A DNA stretch of 15,790 bases from Villigracilis sp900696595 (GCA_030263615.1 SZPH01000076.1:1-15790), one strand, 5' to 3'. Shown: positions 6,505-13,467, numbered from the stretch's first letter. Program-made: numbers and translations. Notes: generated from the letters alone by a model not told the origin.

Positions 6505-6535
6505 ATTATCGCACAAAAGGCGCGGTTTTCTACAA
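6505..6535 (-). promoter_or_regulatory. Promoter of the triple-LysM gene
   Basis: On the minus strand GATAAT (6510-6505) is preceded by TGC, an extended -10 form. A TTGTAG -35 (6535-6530) lies 19 bases upstream, slightly long. This gives a leader of about 45 bases ending in the AGGGAG ribosome site. Confidence 0.45.
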
Positions 6536-6575
6536 GCAATTTCCAAAAATAGCCGAATAAGCCGTCAGCCGCGGC

Positions 6576-7211
6576 TTAAACAACCTTGACAATCTCTTCC
6601 CTCATTTCGATCAATTCCGCCTGGATCCGTCCTGCCGATAAACCGCGCAGATCGTCTTGAAAAGCCCGGATCGTCTCGACCGGGAATTGAAGCGTCATCG
6701 TTACATCTGCCGCGTAGTCCTCGCCCAAGACCCCGCCACGATGTTTGGAAACCAGCAAACGCGCCCGCTCCAAAAGGTTATAGGGAATCGCCGCCATGAC
6801 CACCTGGACCTGAATGCGCCTCCCGCGCTCCACGGCGTTGACCACGGACTGCGCCGCTTCGGTGTACGCCTTGACCAACCCCCCCGTCCCGAGCAGGGTC
6901 CCGCCGAAATAACGGGTGATGACCAAAACCGCATCGCCCAATCCGCTGCCGCGCAGGACGGTCAGCGCAGGTTTGCCGGCCGTCCCCGACGGTTCGCCGT
7001 CGTCCGAAAAATATTCCGTCACCGAGTTTCCGCCGCCGATGATGTAGGCCGGGACGTTGTGACTCGCATCCGAAAATTCCGCGCGGATGCGCTTCATGAA
7101 AGCGCGGGCTTCTTCGATGGAAAAGGCGGGCGCGAGCGTGGCGATGAAGCGCGAGTTCACGACCATCCGCTCGCGGCGGATTTCATTCAGGGGGACGCGG
7201 TGGTTTTTCAT
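6576..7211 (-). CDS. yigZ: YigZ/IMPACT family protein
   Basis: 211 residues, the usual size for YigZ. The N-terminal UPF0029 (IMPACT) domain contains SRFIATLAP (20-28), DASHNVPAYIIG (48-59), the hallmark SDDGEPSGTAGKP (69-81) and VITRYFGGTLLGTGGLVKAY (97-116). The C-terminal ferredoxin-like DUF1949 domain follows at about 140-205. The eukaryotic IMPACT relative is a translational regulator acting on GCN1/GCN2; the bacterial biochemical role is not settled. ATG 7211 is chosen over an adjacent TTG at 7214: GGAAGG lies 9 bases upstream. It is 178 bases after the second CAP-LysM gene on the same strand and 119 bases before the LysM gene, which has its own promoter. Confidence 0.92.
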   Translation of the reverse strand: MKNHRVPLNEIRRERMVVNSRFIATLAPAFSIEEARAFMKRIRAEFSDASHNVPAYIIGGGNSVTEYFSDDGEPSGTAGKPALTVLRGSGLGDAVLVITRYFGGTLLGTGGLVKAYTEAAQSVVNAVERGRRIQVQVVMAAIPYNLLERARLLVSKHRGGVLGEDYAADVTMTLQFPVETIRAFQDDLRGLSAGRIQAELIEMREEIVKVV

Positions 7212-7389
7212 CAAGTCATACCTTCCAACGCCAGCAACGCGAATACGGCGGATTTTGCGGAAAAGTCCGCGCTGTTCGCCCGCTTTGCATAATTTGCATT
7301 AAGATTTTTCCCGTTCCGCCGGGCGATGGCGCATCTTCCAGACATGAGCCGTCCTTTCGCGCCGCATCCACAGTCCGCTCAGGCGCGAG
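7212..7389. other. Intergenic region upstream of yigZ
   Basis: No convincing gene. Visible are a direct repeat of TGCAAA (minus strand, around 7276-7292) near a possible AT-rich promoter, and CGCGAG/CTCGCG arms of 6 bp around the stop of the CAP-LysM gene (7385-7405). A 27-codon minus-strand reading frame exists but has no support. Confidence 0.25.
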
Positions 7390-8433
7390 TCAATCCGGCT
7401 CGCGGATCAGCCAGACGGCCATGCCCGCGCCCACAAATGCGGCTACGATCAAAACGACCACAAGGATGCGAGACGATCCGCCGCCCTCGGGCGGAGTGTC
7501 CGTTTCAGGCGGCGTGAGTATGGGAGCGGCGGGCATAAATGTCGGCGTTGAGGGCGCGGGGCTGGTCGGCGGAAACGTCGCCGTTATTTCCATAGTCGCC
7601 GTCGCAGGCGCCGCCTGGGTCGCGCCGGTCATCACCAGTAATTCCTGCCCTTGATAAACGGTCTGATTATCGCCCATGCCGTTCAACGCCTGAATGTTTT
7701 TGATCGTTGTGCCGTAGGCGATGGCGATGCTCCACAAGGACTGACCGTATTGCACTTTGTGGATCACCGTCCCGTCGGGGCGCGGCGTACTGAGCGCGAC
7801 CGGGACCATGAATTCGCTGACTCCGCTCGAACCGCCGGGGACGCTGGTCATGATCTCCCCGGCGCTCTCTTGCGGCTGACCGGACGCAGTCGCCGCCGCC
7901 GTATCCACCGCGTAATAATAACTATCGCCGGATTGCGCCACTCCCGCGCCGATGTGGGTGTAATTTCCCGAAAGCATGGTGTTCATGTGTTGCGCGTCCT
8001 GCCAGCCGCCGGGGACTCCGTCCCACACGAGGGGTCCGAATGTACTCAATACATTTTCCGAGCGAAAACCGCCCATAGAAAGATCGCCCGCCAATGGAAA
8101 GCCGAGCGCCAGAAGTTGCTGGGTGTACGTCCCGTTCGGGCGCGCATGTGTAACGACGCCGGTCGCCGCCATGTAATCGGCTTGCGATTGCGCGGACTGC
8201 ATCAAGGCTGGATGGACAGGCAGGGGCGCGAGTCCGTTGGCGAGGCGCAGGGAATTGACCGCGTCAATCAATTGGGAAGGGGCGGTGATGTTCGCCCGCG
8301 GACGCGCCGCGGCGGGTCGCGGAAAAAGCGCGGAGAAGAGAGTGGAAATTATCAAGACGCAAAACGCGAGGCGTAATGCGCGATATATAATTCGTAAAAA
8401 CAGGGCGCGAAATGAAAAAAGCGGGGTTGTCAT
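7390..8433 (-). CDS. Exported CAP-domain / LysM protein with C-terminal membrane anchor (paralog 2)
   Basis: 347 residues. A hydrophobic signal/anchor spans 22-40 and ends PRPAAARP. The CAP/SCP domain spans about 52-178, with THAR (His96), SENV (Glu126), HMNTML (His149) and HIGAGVA, so the histidines and glutamate expected in CAP proteins are kept. LysM spans about 225-268 (HKVQYGQSLWSIAIAYG ... VYQGQELLVM). A Thr/Pro-rich linker (270-320) leads to a C-terminal helix (322-343). The protein is probably held at the cell surface and bound to the wall. The start ATG 8433 shares a base with the stop of the aminotransferase gene (TAATG), which implies translational coupling and fixes the start in preference to an in-frame ATG at 8460. 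It shares its domain order with the protein at 1626-2591. Confidence 0.88.
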   Translation of the reverse strand: MTTPLFSFRALFLRIIYRALRLAFCVLIISTLFSALFPRPAAARPRANITAPSQLIDAVNSLRLANGLAPLPVHPALMQSAQSQADYMAATGVVTHARPNGTYTQQLLALGFPLAGDLSMGGFRSENVLSTFGPLVWDGVPGGWQDAQHMNTMLSGNYTHIGAGVAQSGDSYYYAVDTAAATASGQPQESAGEIMTSVPGGSSGVSEFMVPVALSTPRPDGTVIHKVQYGQSLWSIAIAYGTTIKNIQALNGMGDNQTVYQGQELLVMTGATQAAPATATMEITATFPPTSPAPSTPTFMPAAPILTPPETDTPPEGGGSSRILVVVLIVAAFVGAGMAVWLIREPD

Positions 8434-9572
8434 TACAAAAGTTTCTTCAAAGCGGCGCACAGGCGATCCACGTCGCGCCTGGAATTATAGCCCTGCGCCG
8501 AGAGTCGGATTAACTTGTTCTTATTCCATTCGACGACTGGAATCTCGACGCGAAACTCGTCGTACAAACGCGCTTTGAGCGCGGCGAGGTCGGTATCCGC
8601 CGGAAGGGAGATCAGGCTCATTTGGGCGAACCAAACCTCCGGGTCGGAATGAAGCGGGGAAACTCCGGTCAAGGCGTGGATTCGCCTCCACGCATCCACT
8701 GCCAGACGATGACACGCGGCTCGGACTCCATCCCAATCATGATCCTGCAAAAATTGAATCGCCTTCGGGACGGCGAGGAACGCGGCGATGTCGCGCGTCC
8801 CCCACCATTCATGATGATCTATAAAGAGAGAGTCGCCGGGCGTTTCGGATTCATATCCCCATGAGACGACCAACGGTTTGAGTAGAGGCTGGACTTCGGG
8901 GCGCGCATAAAGAAAGCCCGCGCCTTTGGGAGCGCACAGCCACTTGTGCAGGTTGCCGCCGTAAAAATCCGCGCCGAGCGAATCGAGACGCAATGGGATC
9001 TGACCCGGGACATGCGCGCCGTCCACGACGGTGATGATGTTTTTTTCTCTCGCGCGTTGGATGATTTTTTCGACCGGGAAAAGCGTCGCGGTCGGCGATG
9101 TGATCTGGCTGAAAAAGACGACGCGCGTTTTCGGCGTGACGCCGCGCCAAAACGATTCGACGAAGGCTTCATGCGAGTCGAGGCTGACCGGTTGATTAAT
9201 ATATGTGAAGCCGCGTTCTCTGGAAAGAAATCGCCATGTGCGATCCAACGCTCCGTATTCGTGATCCGTCGAGAGGACTTCATCGCCCGAACCAAGTTCC
9301 AACGAACGCGCGACGATGTTGAGGGCGATGGTCGCGTTTTGAGCGAAGACCAGGTTGCCCGCCTTTGCGCCAAGATACCCCGCCAACGCCTCCCGCGCGG
9401 AGCGCATCAGGTCGTTATGCCTGCGCCCCAAAAACTCAACGGGTTGACGCTCCAACTCTCTTTGCCAGCGCTGATATTCCCGAAAGACCGGTTTGGGCGT
9501 CGCGCCAAACGAACCGTGATTAAGAAATGCGACAGAAGGGTCGAGCATGAATTGTTGTTTGAGGTTGAACAT
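8433..9572 (-). CDS. Class V aminotransferase, isopenicillin-N-epimerase-like
   Basis: 379 residues, fold-type I PLP enzyme. It begins with the family's FLNHGSFGATP (16-26). FAQNATIALN (76-85) forms the phosphate-binding region, VVDGAHVPGQ (182-191) holds the PLP-contact Asp184, and GGNLHKWLCAPKG (205-217) holds the Schiff-base Lys210. The pattern is closest to CefD-like or cysteine-desulfurase-like members; the actual substrate is unknown, and beta-lactam synthesis is not implied because none of those genes is nearby. The frame is open to 9611, but TATAAT lies 7 bases before ATG 9572, and the protein then starts just before the conserved region. The stop overlaps the start of a CAP-LysM protein. 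It is divergent from the MFS transporter gene 65 bases away. Confidence 0.88.
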   Translation of the reverse strand: MFNLKQQFMLDPSVAFLNHGSFGATPKPVFREYQRWQRELERQPVEFLGRRHNDLMRSAREALAGYLGAKAGNLVFAQNATIALNIVARSLELGSGDEVLSTDHEYGALDRTWRFLSRERGFTYINQPVSLDSHEAFVESFWRGVTPKTRVVFFSQITSPTATLFPVEKIIQRAREKNIITVVDGAHVPGQIPLRLDSLGADFYGGNLHKWLCAPKGAGFLYARPEVQPLLKPLVVSWGYESETPGDSLFIDHHEWWGTRDIAAFLAVPKAIQFLQDHDWDGVRAACHRLAVDAWRRIHALTGVSPLHSDPEVWFAQMSLISLPADTDLAALKARLYDEFRVEIPVVEWNKNKLIRLSAQGYNSRRDVDRLCAALKKLL

Positions 9573-9579
9573 GAGCGCG

Positions 9580-9585
9580 ATTATA
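9580..9585 (-). promoter_or_regulatory. TATAAT -10 box of the aminotransferase gene (leaderless)
   Basis: On the minus strand TATAAT is followed by GAGCGCG-complement (7 bases) and then ATG 9572. No ribosome site is present. Confidence 0.55.
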
Positions 9586-9625
9586 GGCGAGAAACGCCGC
9601 AAACCAAACATTCCGCAATCATAGT

Positions 9626-9631
9626 TATAAT
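9626..9631 (+). promoter_or_regulatory. TATAAT -10 box of the MFS gene (leaderless)
   Basis: TATAAT is followed by CGCGCC and then ATG 9638. Transcription would start at the start codon. The two divergent -10 boxes (9580-9585 and 9626-9631) are 40 bases apart, so their -35 regions fall on the same bases near 9603-9608 and the two promoters likely compete. Confidence 0.6.
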
Positions 9632-9637
9632 CGCGCC

Positions 9638-10885
9638 ATGCAATTCAAACTTTTCAGGCAATCCGACATTCCCGAAAAATATCGTTCCAACTTCATTCAC
9701 CTCTACCTCGACATCGCCTGGTTCGGCGTCTTGAGCGGCACGGCGATCAACTTCCTCAACGTCTATGCCGCGCGGCTCGGCGCAAGCGGCTTGCAGATCG
9801 GCTTGCTCACCGCGGCCGGCGCGGCGGTCAACCTCTTTCTCGCCATCCCCGCCGGGCATTGGGTGAGCAAACGCCGCACAGGCAAAGCGGTCTTCTGGTC
9901 GTCCGTGCTATTGCGCATCGGCTACCTTTTCTGGATTCCCCTCCCCTGGCTGTTCGACAACCAAACGCAGGTTTGGGCGCTCATCCTCCTGACCTTTCTA
10001 ATGGCGATTCCACTCACGCCGTTGTCAGTCGGCTTCAATGCGCTCTTCGCCGAAGCCGTGCCGGAACGCTATCGCGCGCGCGTGGCGGGGACGCGCAACA
10101 TTACCTTCGCTGTGGCTTATGTATTATCATCCCTGCTCGCCGGTTTTTTACTCGATACCGTATCTTTTCCGCAAGGCTATCAGGTCGTATTTTTGACCGG
10201 GGCGGTCGGCGCGGCGCTGAGCAGTTATCACATCCGCCAGATCAAACCGCTGGATGAAGAGACCGCGCCTCTCACCCCAACCAAAGCGGATTCGTCGTCC
10301 CAAGCCGGATCCCCGCCGAAGACTTCCGCCCTGCGCCTCGACATCTGGCGGACGCCTTTTCGCGCCGTATTGCTCGGCTTGTTCTTCTTCCATTTCGCGC
10401 AATACATCATCACGCCGTTGTATCCCATCGCATTCGTCCGCCAGTTGGGTTTGAACGACTCCAATATCGGCGCCGGCACCGCGCTCTACTACCTGAGCGC
10501 CATGCTGGCTTCGTTTCAACTCAGCCGCATCGTTCACCGCCTGGGCAACAAGCGCGTGACCGCCTTCGGCGCGATGGGCATGGCATCCTATCCGATTATG
10601 CTGGCGTTCGCGCAAACCGTCGTCCATTATTACCTGCTGTCGTTTTTGAACGGCGTGATCTTCGCGCTGGTCAACGGCTCGTACGCCAATTACATGCTCG
10701 AGCGCATCCCGCCGGACGATCGTCCGCCACACCTCGCCTGGTACACAATGATGCTCAACCTCGCCATCCTGAGCAGTTCGGTGCTTGGCCCCCTCCTCGC
10801 AGACGGTATCGGGCTTGCGCCGGCGTTAATCGCGCTGGGCATTTTGCGCTTCACCGCCGGGTTTGTGTTGCTCAAATGGGGATAA
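9638..10885 (+). CDS. Major facilitator superfamily transporter
   Basis: 415 residues with about 12 hydrophobic segments in two halves, joined by a polar loop at about 195-240 (rich in Pro, Ser and charged residues). Near the TM2-TM3 turn is PAGHWVSKRRTGKAV (71-85), which has the form of MFS motif A (G-x-x-x-D/S-[RK]-x-G-[RK]). The protein is an inner-membrane secondary transporter; the substrate cannot be told. The start at 9638 follows a TATAAT by 6 bases and there is no ribosome site. It is divergent from the class V aminotransferase and followed after 51 bases by smpB, with a palindromic element between. Confidence 0.88.
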   Translation: MQFKLFRQSDIPEKYRSNFIHLYLDIAWFGVLSGTAINFLNVYAARLGASGLQIGLLTAAGAAVNLFLAIPAGHWVSKRRTGKAVFWSSVLLRIGYLFWIPLPWLFDNQTQVWALILLTFLMAIPLTPLSVGFNALFAEAVPERYRARVAGTRNITFAVAYVLSSLLAGFLLDTVSFPQGYQVVFLTGAVGAALSSYHIRQIKPLDEETAPLTPTKADSSSQAGSPPKTSALRLDIWRTPFRAVLLGLFFFHFAQYIITPLYPIAFVRQLGLNDSNIGAGTALYYLSAMLASFQLSRIVHRLGNKRVTAFGAMGMASYPIMLAFAQTVVHYYLLSFLNGVIFALVNGSYANYMLERIPPDDRPPHLAWYTMMLNLAILSSSVLGPLLADGIGLAPALIALGILRFTAGFVLLKWG

Positions 10886-10887
10886 AC

Positions 10888-10913
10888 GTAGAACAAGTAT
10901 AAACTTGTTCTAC
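10888..10913. repeat. 11-bp perfect palindromic element, copy 1
   Basis: GTAGAACAAGT (10888-10898) and ACTTGTTCTAC (10903-10913) are perfect inverted arms around ATAA. It lies 2 bases after the MFS stop and covers the -35 region of the smpB promoter. A related element lies at 14627-14655. It could act as a hairpin at the MFS 3' end, but no T run follows. Confidence 0.6.
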
Positions 10914-10924
10914 CGACATCGTGC

Positions 10925-10930
10925 TAAAAT
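10925..10930 (+). promoter_or_regulatory. TAAAAT -10 box of smpB (leaderless)
   Basis: TAAAAT is followed by CATCCC and then GTG 10937. No ribosome site precedes the GTG, so the start fits a leaderless mRNA. The palindromic element at 10888-10913 takes the place of the -35 box. Confidence 0.5.
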
Positions 10931-10936
10931 CATCCC

Positions 10937-11398
10937 GTGACAGAAAACATCAAGATCGTTTCATCCAACCGCAAAGCCGGTTTTGAATACGCCCTGCTCG
11001 AAAAGTTCGAGGCGGGGATCGAACTGAAAGGCTCCGAGATCAAATCCATCCGCGCCGGGCAGGTCAGCATCCAGGAATCCTATGTGGATGTGGAAAACGG
11101 CAGGGAAGCCTGGCTGCTCGAAGCGCACATCGCCCCGTACGAGCAGGCGGGCAAATACTTCAATCACGATCCGCGCCGCAAACGCAGGTTGCTGTTGCAC
11201 AAAAAACAGATCCGCGAGTTGTGGAATAACGTCCGCATCAAGGGCATGACCATCGTGCCGACAAAAGTCTATCTAAAAGACGGACGCGCCAAGGTCGAGA
11301 TCGCGCTCGCCAAAGGCAAGAAGGCGTACGATAAACGCGCGACGATTGCGAAACGGGATGAAGCGCGGGAAAAAGAAAGAGCAATGAGAGTTAGGTAG
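10937..11398 (+). CDS. smpB: SsrA-binding protein SmpB
   Basis: 153 residues, the standard length. Family blocks are clear: NRKAGFEYALLEKFEAGIEL (11-30), GSEIKSIRAGQVSI, then NHDPRRKRRLLLHKKQIREL in the middle. The C-terminal basic tail (GKKAYDKRATIAKRDEAREK and onward) enters the ribosomal mRNA channel. SmpB binds tmRNA and starts trans-translation on stalled ribosomes. The GTG start is 6 bases after TAAAAT. The stop codon (11396-11398) falls within a degenerate first unit of the octamer array (GGTAGTTG at 11394-11401). No tmRNA gene was found in the window. Confidence 0.97.
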   Translation: MTENIKIVSSNRKAGFEYALLEKFEAGIELKGSEIKSIRAGQVSIQESYVDVENGREAWLLEAHIAPYEQAGKYFNHDPRRKRRLLLHKKQIRELWNNVRIKGMTIVPTKVYLKDGRAKVEIALAKGKKAYDKRATIAKRDEAREKERAMRVR

Positions 11399-11401
11399 TT
11401 G

Positions 11402-11560
11402 TTTGGTCGGGTGGTCGCTTGGTTGGGTGGTTGGGTGGTCGCTTGGTTGGGTGGTCGCTTGGTCGGGTGGTCGGGTGGTCGCTTGGTCGGGTGGTCGGGT
11501 GGTCGGGTGGTTGGGTGGTTGGGTGGTTGGGTGGTTGGGTGGTCGCTTGGTCGGGTGGTC
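11402..11560 (+). repeat. G-rich octamer array, about 20 units
   Basis: Twenty consecutive 8-base units with no insertion or deletion: GGTGGTCG, GGTGGTTG, CTTGGTCG and CTTGGTTG, with a divergent first unit TTTGGTCG and a last unit short by one base. From 11506 to 11545 successive GGTGGTTG units give GGG runs spaced by 5 bases, meeting the usual G3-N1-7 rule for a G-quadruplex. It begins directly at the smpB stop codon. Confidence 0.9.
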
Positions 11561-11792
11561 AGACTACCAGACTACCAGACCATCAGACCATCAGACTACC
11601 AGACCATCAGACTACCAGACCATCAGACTACCAGACCATCAGACTACCAGACTACCAGACCATCAGACTACCAGACTACCAGACCATCAGACTACCAGAC
11701 TACCAGACTATCAGACTACCAGACTACCAGACTATCAGACTACCAGACCATCAGACTACCAGACTATCAGACTACCAGACTACCAGACTACC
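11561..11792 (+). repeat. C-rich octamer array, 29 units
   Basis: Twenty-nine consecutive 8-base units with no insertion or deletion, of three types: AGACTACC, AGACCATC and AGACTATC. The reverse complement, GGTAGTCT, matches the G-rich unit GGTGGTCG at 6 of 8 positions and pairs with it at 7 of 8 when G-T wobble is allowed. The two arrays thus face each other as a very long imperfect inverted repeat with its turn at 11560-11562. Confidence 0.9.
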
Positions 11793-11794
11793 CT

Positions 11795-11800
11795 AGGAGG
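11795..11800 (+). promoter_or_regulatory. Ribosome site AGGAGG next to the array
   Basis: A perfect AGGAGG lies 5 bases before ATG 11806 and only 2 bases after the last octamer. It decides the start of the following gene. If the mRNA starts upstream of the array, the ribosome site is at the edge of a large hairpin. Confidence 0.7.
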
Positions 11801-11805
11801 CTAGT

Positions 11806-12585
11806 ATGCCCTCAACCATCGGCGGAATTAACATGTTGCCCGACCCCGAAAAACGGGCGCTTTACGCCAAATACATCCCCCAACCTCTACTGGAAAAATA
11901 CAACCTACCGCCTTTGACATCCGCCGCGGGCTATAACTTGCTGCAATTTCGCTTTGCGCCCGGTTCGACGGACGTGGAGATGCGTCTGTATCACAAAGTG
12001 GATTTTCCCGACCCGATCCTGTACGCGCACTTGACGGACACAATGAACGGGCAGATCCATGTTTTGCTTTACATTCTCAACGACCCGGACTCCCCGCGCT
12101 ATGACGTGGATAAAATGCCGGACGGCACGCCGACCAAGTTTGGCACTTTGAAGAGAAATGTCGAAGCGGAGTCAAAGGCTTGCGAGGCTGGGCTTGCTCC
12201 CGGTCAGGTAAGACGCGGACTGAGGCTGCTGGGTCCCGCCATCGAAGCCTTCGAGGGATTCATCACAGCATTGGGTCACGAGATGTATTTCGTCGAGCCG
12301 TTGTATTATCACAACGCCGTCATCTTCGAACGCTACGGTTTTTCGTATCAAATGGGCAAGCGTCTGATGGAAAGCATCCACGCGGGATTCCAACCCGGCG
12401 GCGATTTGTCCTCCCAGTTGGACGGGTCGAACGCTTTTCGCAAATCTGAAGCCGCGGGAAGCATCCGCAAACGCTCATGGGCGATCCACGATGGGATACT
12501 CGGCGAGCCATTCACCAATGTGACGATGTATAAGCGGGTGGGCAAACAGGCGGGGGTGGTCACCGCGCCGGGATGCAATTGGTAG
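11806..12585 (+). CDS. Uncharacterised protein, possible remote GNAT-like fold
   Basis: 259 residues with no family firmly recognised. The protein looks soluble, with no signal or membrane segment. Visible features are a beta-like stretch AGYNLLQFRFAPG (41-53), MRLYHKVDFPDP (59-70), a strand QIHVLLYILNDPDSPRYD (83-100), a helix around GLRLLGPAIEAFEGFITALG (138-157) and YYHNAVIFERYGFSY (167-181). The last resembles the N-x-A-x-x-F/Y-E-x-x-GF motif at the end of GNAT acetyltransferases, which is suggestive only. A conserved-looking RSWAIHDGILGEPFTNVTMY (223-242) ends the fold. The start ATG 11806 has AGGAGG five bases upstream; an in-frame ATG 11833 is an alternative. It lies immediately after the octamer array and is convergent with the PIG-L gene (27 bases between stops). 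Confidence 0.75.
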   Translation: MPSTIGGINMLPDPEKRALYAKYIPQPLLEKYNLPPLTSAAGYNLLQFRFAPGSTDVEMRLYHKVDFPDPILYAHLTDTMNGQIHVLLYILNDPDSPRYDVDKMPDGTPTKFGTLKRNVEAESKACEAGLAPGQVRRGLRLLGPAIEAFEGFITALGHEMYFVEPLYYHNAVIFERYGFSYQMGKRLMESIHAGFQPGGDLSSQLDGSNAFRKSEAAGSIRKRSWAIHDGILGEPFTNVTMYKRVGKQAGVVTAPGCNW

Positions 12586-12612
12586 CGGCGCAATTCAAAC
12601 GCGCGACTTACC

Positions 12613-13422
12613 CTACAGGATTCCCTCGAACAAATCCGTTTCCATTTCCCTGCCCCCGTTCACCAGACTGAACGCGCGGAAGAAAGTCCCTTGCATGGCA
12701 AGCGCGGCGACAGCGGCGTCTTCATGCAAATCGGCAAGCGCGCCCAGGGACGCCAACTGGCTTTTGTGGCGCTGAATCGCCCGCCAGGCGGCGCGGCAAT
12801 GCTCCGTCATTTCAATGCGGGTTGTAATCATCCACTCTTTCCAGGGGGCTTCTTCGCGCAGTTGGTCTCCCACCGAAAAGGTCATATCGCCCATAAAGGG
12901 CGCGATCAGGTTGACAAAATTTTCGCCATCCACCATGTAATAGAGTTTGGAAACACGATAAGCGGGGAGATTTTCAGGGTCTTTGTAACTTGCATCCGCG
13001 GCGCAGACGATGGCGGCATTGGTGAACTGTCCGATGGCGATGTGGTCGGGATGACCGTAATTCCCGTCGTGCGGGAAGGTCACCACGACTTGAGGCTGGA
13101 CGCGGCGGATATGGAAGACGATTTTTGCGATGGCTTCGGCTGGGTTGGCTCGATCCACCTGACCGTCCATATAATCGAGAAAGGAGAGGCTTGTCATGCC
13201 GAGTTCCTTGACGGCGTTGCGAAGTTCCGCCTCGCGGAGTTGGCCGAGTCGCTCCCAACCTGGATTCTGCTCTTCGGGGCCGAACCAGCCCAACTCCCCG
13301 CGCGAGGCGCAGACGAGGTGAGTCTCAACTCCCTGGCTGGAATACTTCGCCAACGTCCCACCCATTCCCATCGATTCATCATCCGGGTGAGCGAAGACGG
13401 CGAGGAGTTTAAGTTGGGACAC
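12613..13422 (-). CDS. PIG-L (LmbE-like) family N-deacetylase
   Basis: 269 residues. The N-terminal AHPDDE motif (11-16) and the downstream GHPDH (123-127) give the zinc ligands (His12, Asp15, His127) and catalytic Asp14 of PIG-L deacetylases, which remove acetyl groups from N-acetylglucosamine-type sugars (glycolipid anchors, mycothiol or bacillithiol precursors, other glycoconjugates). Length and overall pattern are close to MshB/Mca-like enzymes, but no thiol-synthesis partners are in view, so the substrate is open. The GTG start at 13422 places MSQLKLLAVFAHPDD directly at the conserved N-terminus. No Shine-Dalgarno is visible. It is the last of three minus-strand genes, but an intrinsic terminator separates it from the gene upstream, so its expression may depend on read-through or an unseen promoter. 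Confidence 0.9.
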   Translation of the reverse strand: MSQLKLLAVFAHPDDESMGMGGTLAKYSSQGVETHLVCASRGELGWFGPEEQNPGWERLGQLREAELRNAVKELGMTSLSFLDYMDGQVDRANPAEAIAKIVFHIRRVQPQVVVTFPHDGNYGHPDHIAIGQFTNAAIVCAADASYKDPENLPAYRVSKLYYMVDGENFVNLIAPFMGDMTFSVGDQLREEAPWKEWMITTRIEMTEHCRAAWRAIQRHKSQLASLGALADLHEDAAVAALAMQGTFFRAFSLVNGGREMETDLFEGIL

Positions 13423-13431
13423 GGCTTATCC

Positions 13432-13467
13432 AAAAAGGCGACAGTCGCATTGAACGCGGCTGTCGCC
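13432..13467 (-). terminator. Intrinsic terminator after the FMN-binding gene
   Basis: On the minus strand GGCGACAG (13467-13460) pairs with CTGTCGCC (13444-13437), with a further CGC/GCG pairing inside after one mismatch and a 7-base loop. Five T (13436-13432) follow directly. It begins 6 bases after the stop of the split-barrel gene and ends 10 bases before the GTG of the PIG-L gene. Confidence 0.75.

Larger units (their letters stand above)
11399..11805. other. 407-base non-coding interval holding the octamer array
   Basis: The interval between smpB and the next gene is occupied almost entirely by the two 8-bp tandem arrays described separately, plus a 13-base tail with the ribosome site AGGAGG (11795-11800). 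All three forward frames stay open across it because an 8-base unit cycles through the frames. No promoter for the next gene is visible outside the array. Confidence 0.8.

Noticed and set aside
8946..9734. Plus-strand frame of 262 codons
   Set aside because: Antisense of the class V aminotransferase and beyond; no domain and no ribosome site.
11561..11792. CRISPR array
   Set aside because: Units are 8 bases with no spacers and no cas genes are nearby.
10937..11805. tmRNA (ssrA) gene next to smpB
   Set aside because: No alanine-tRNA-like ends or tag-coding stretch seen; the interval is filled by the octamer arrays.
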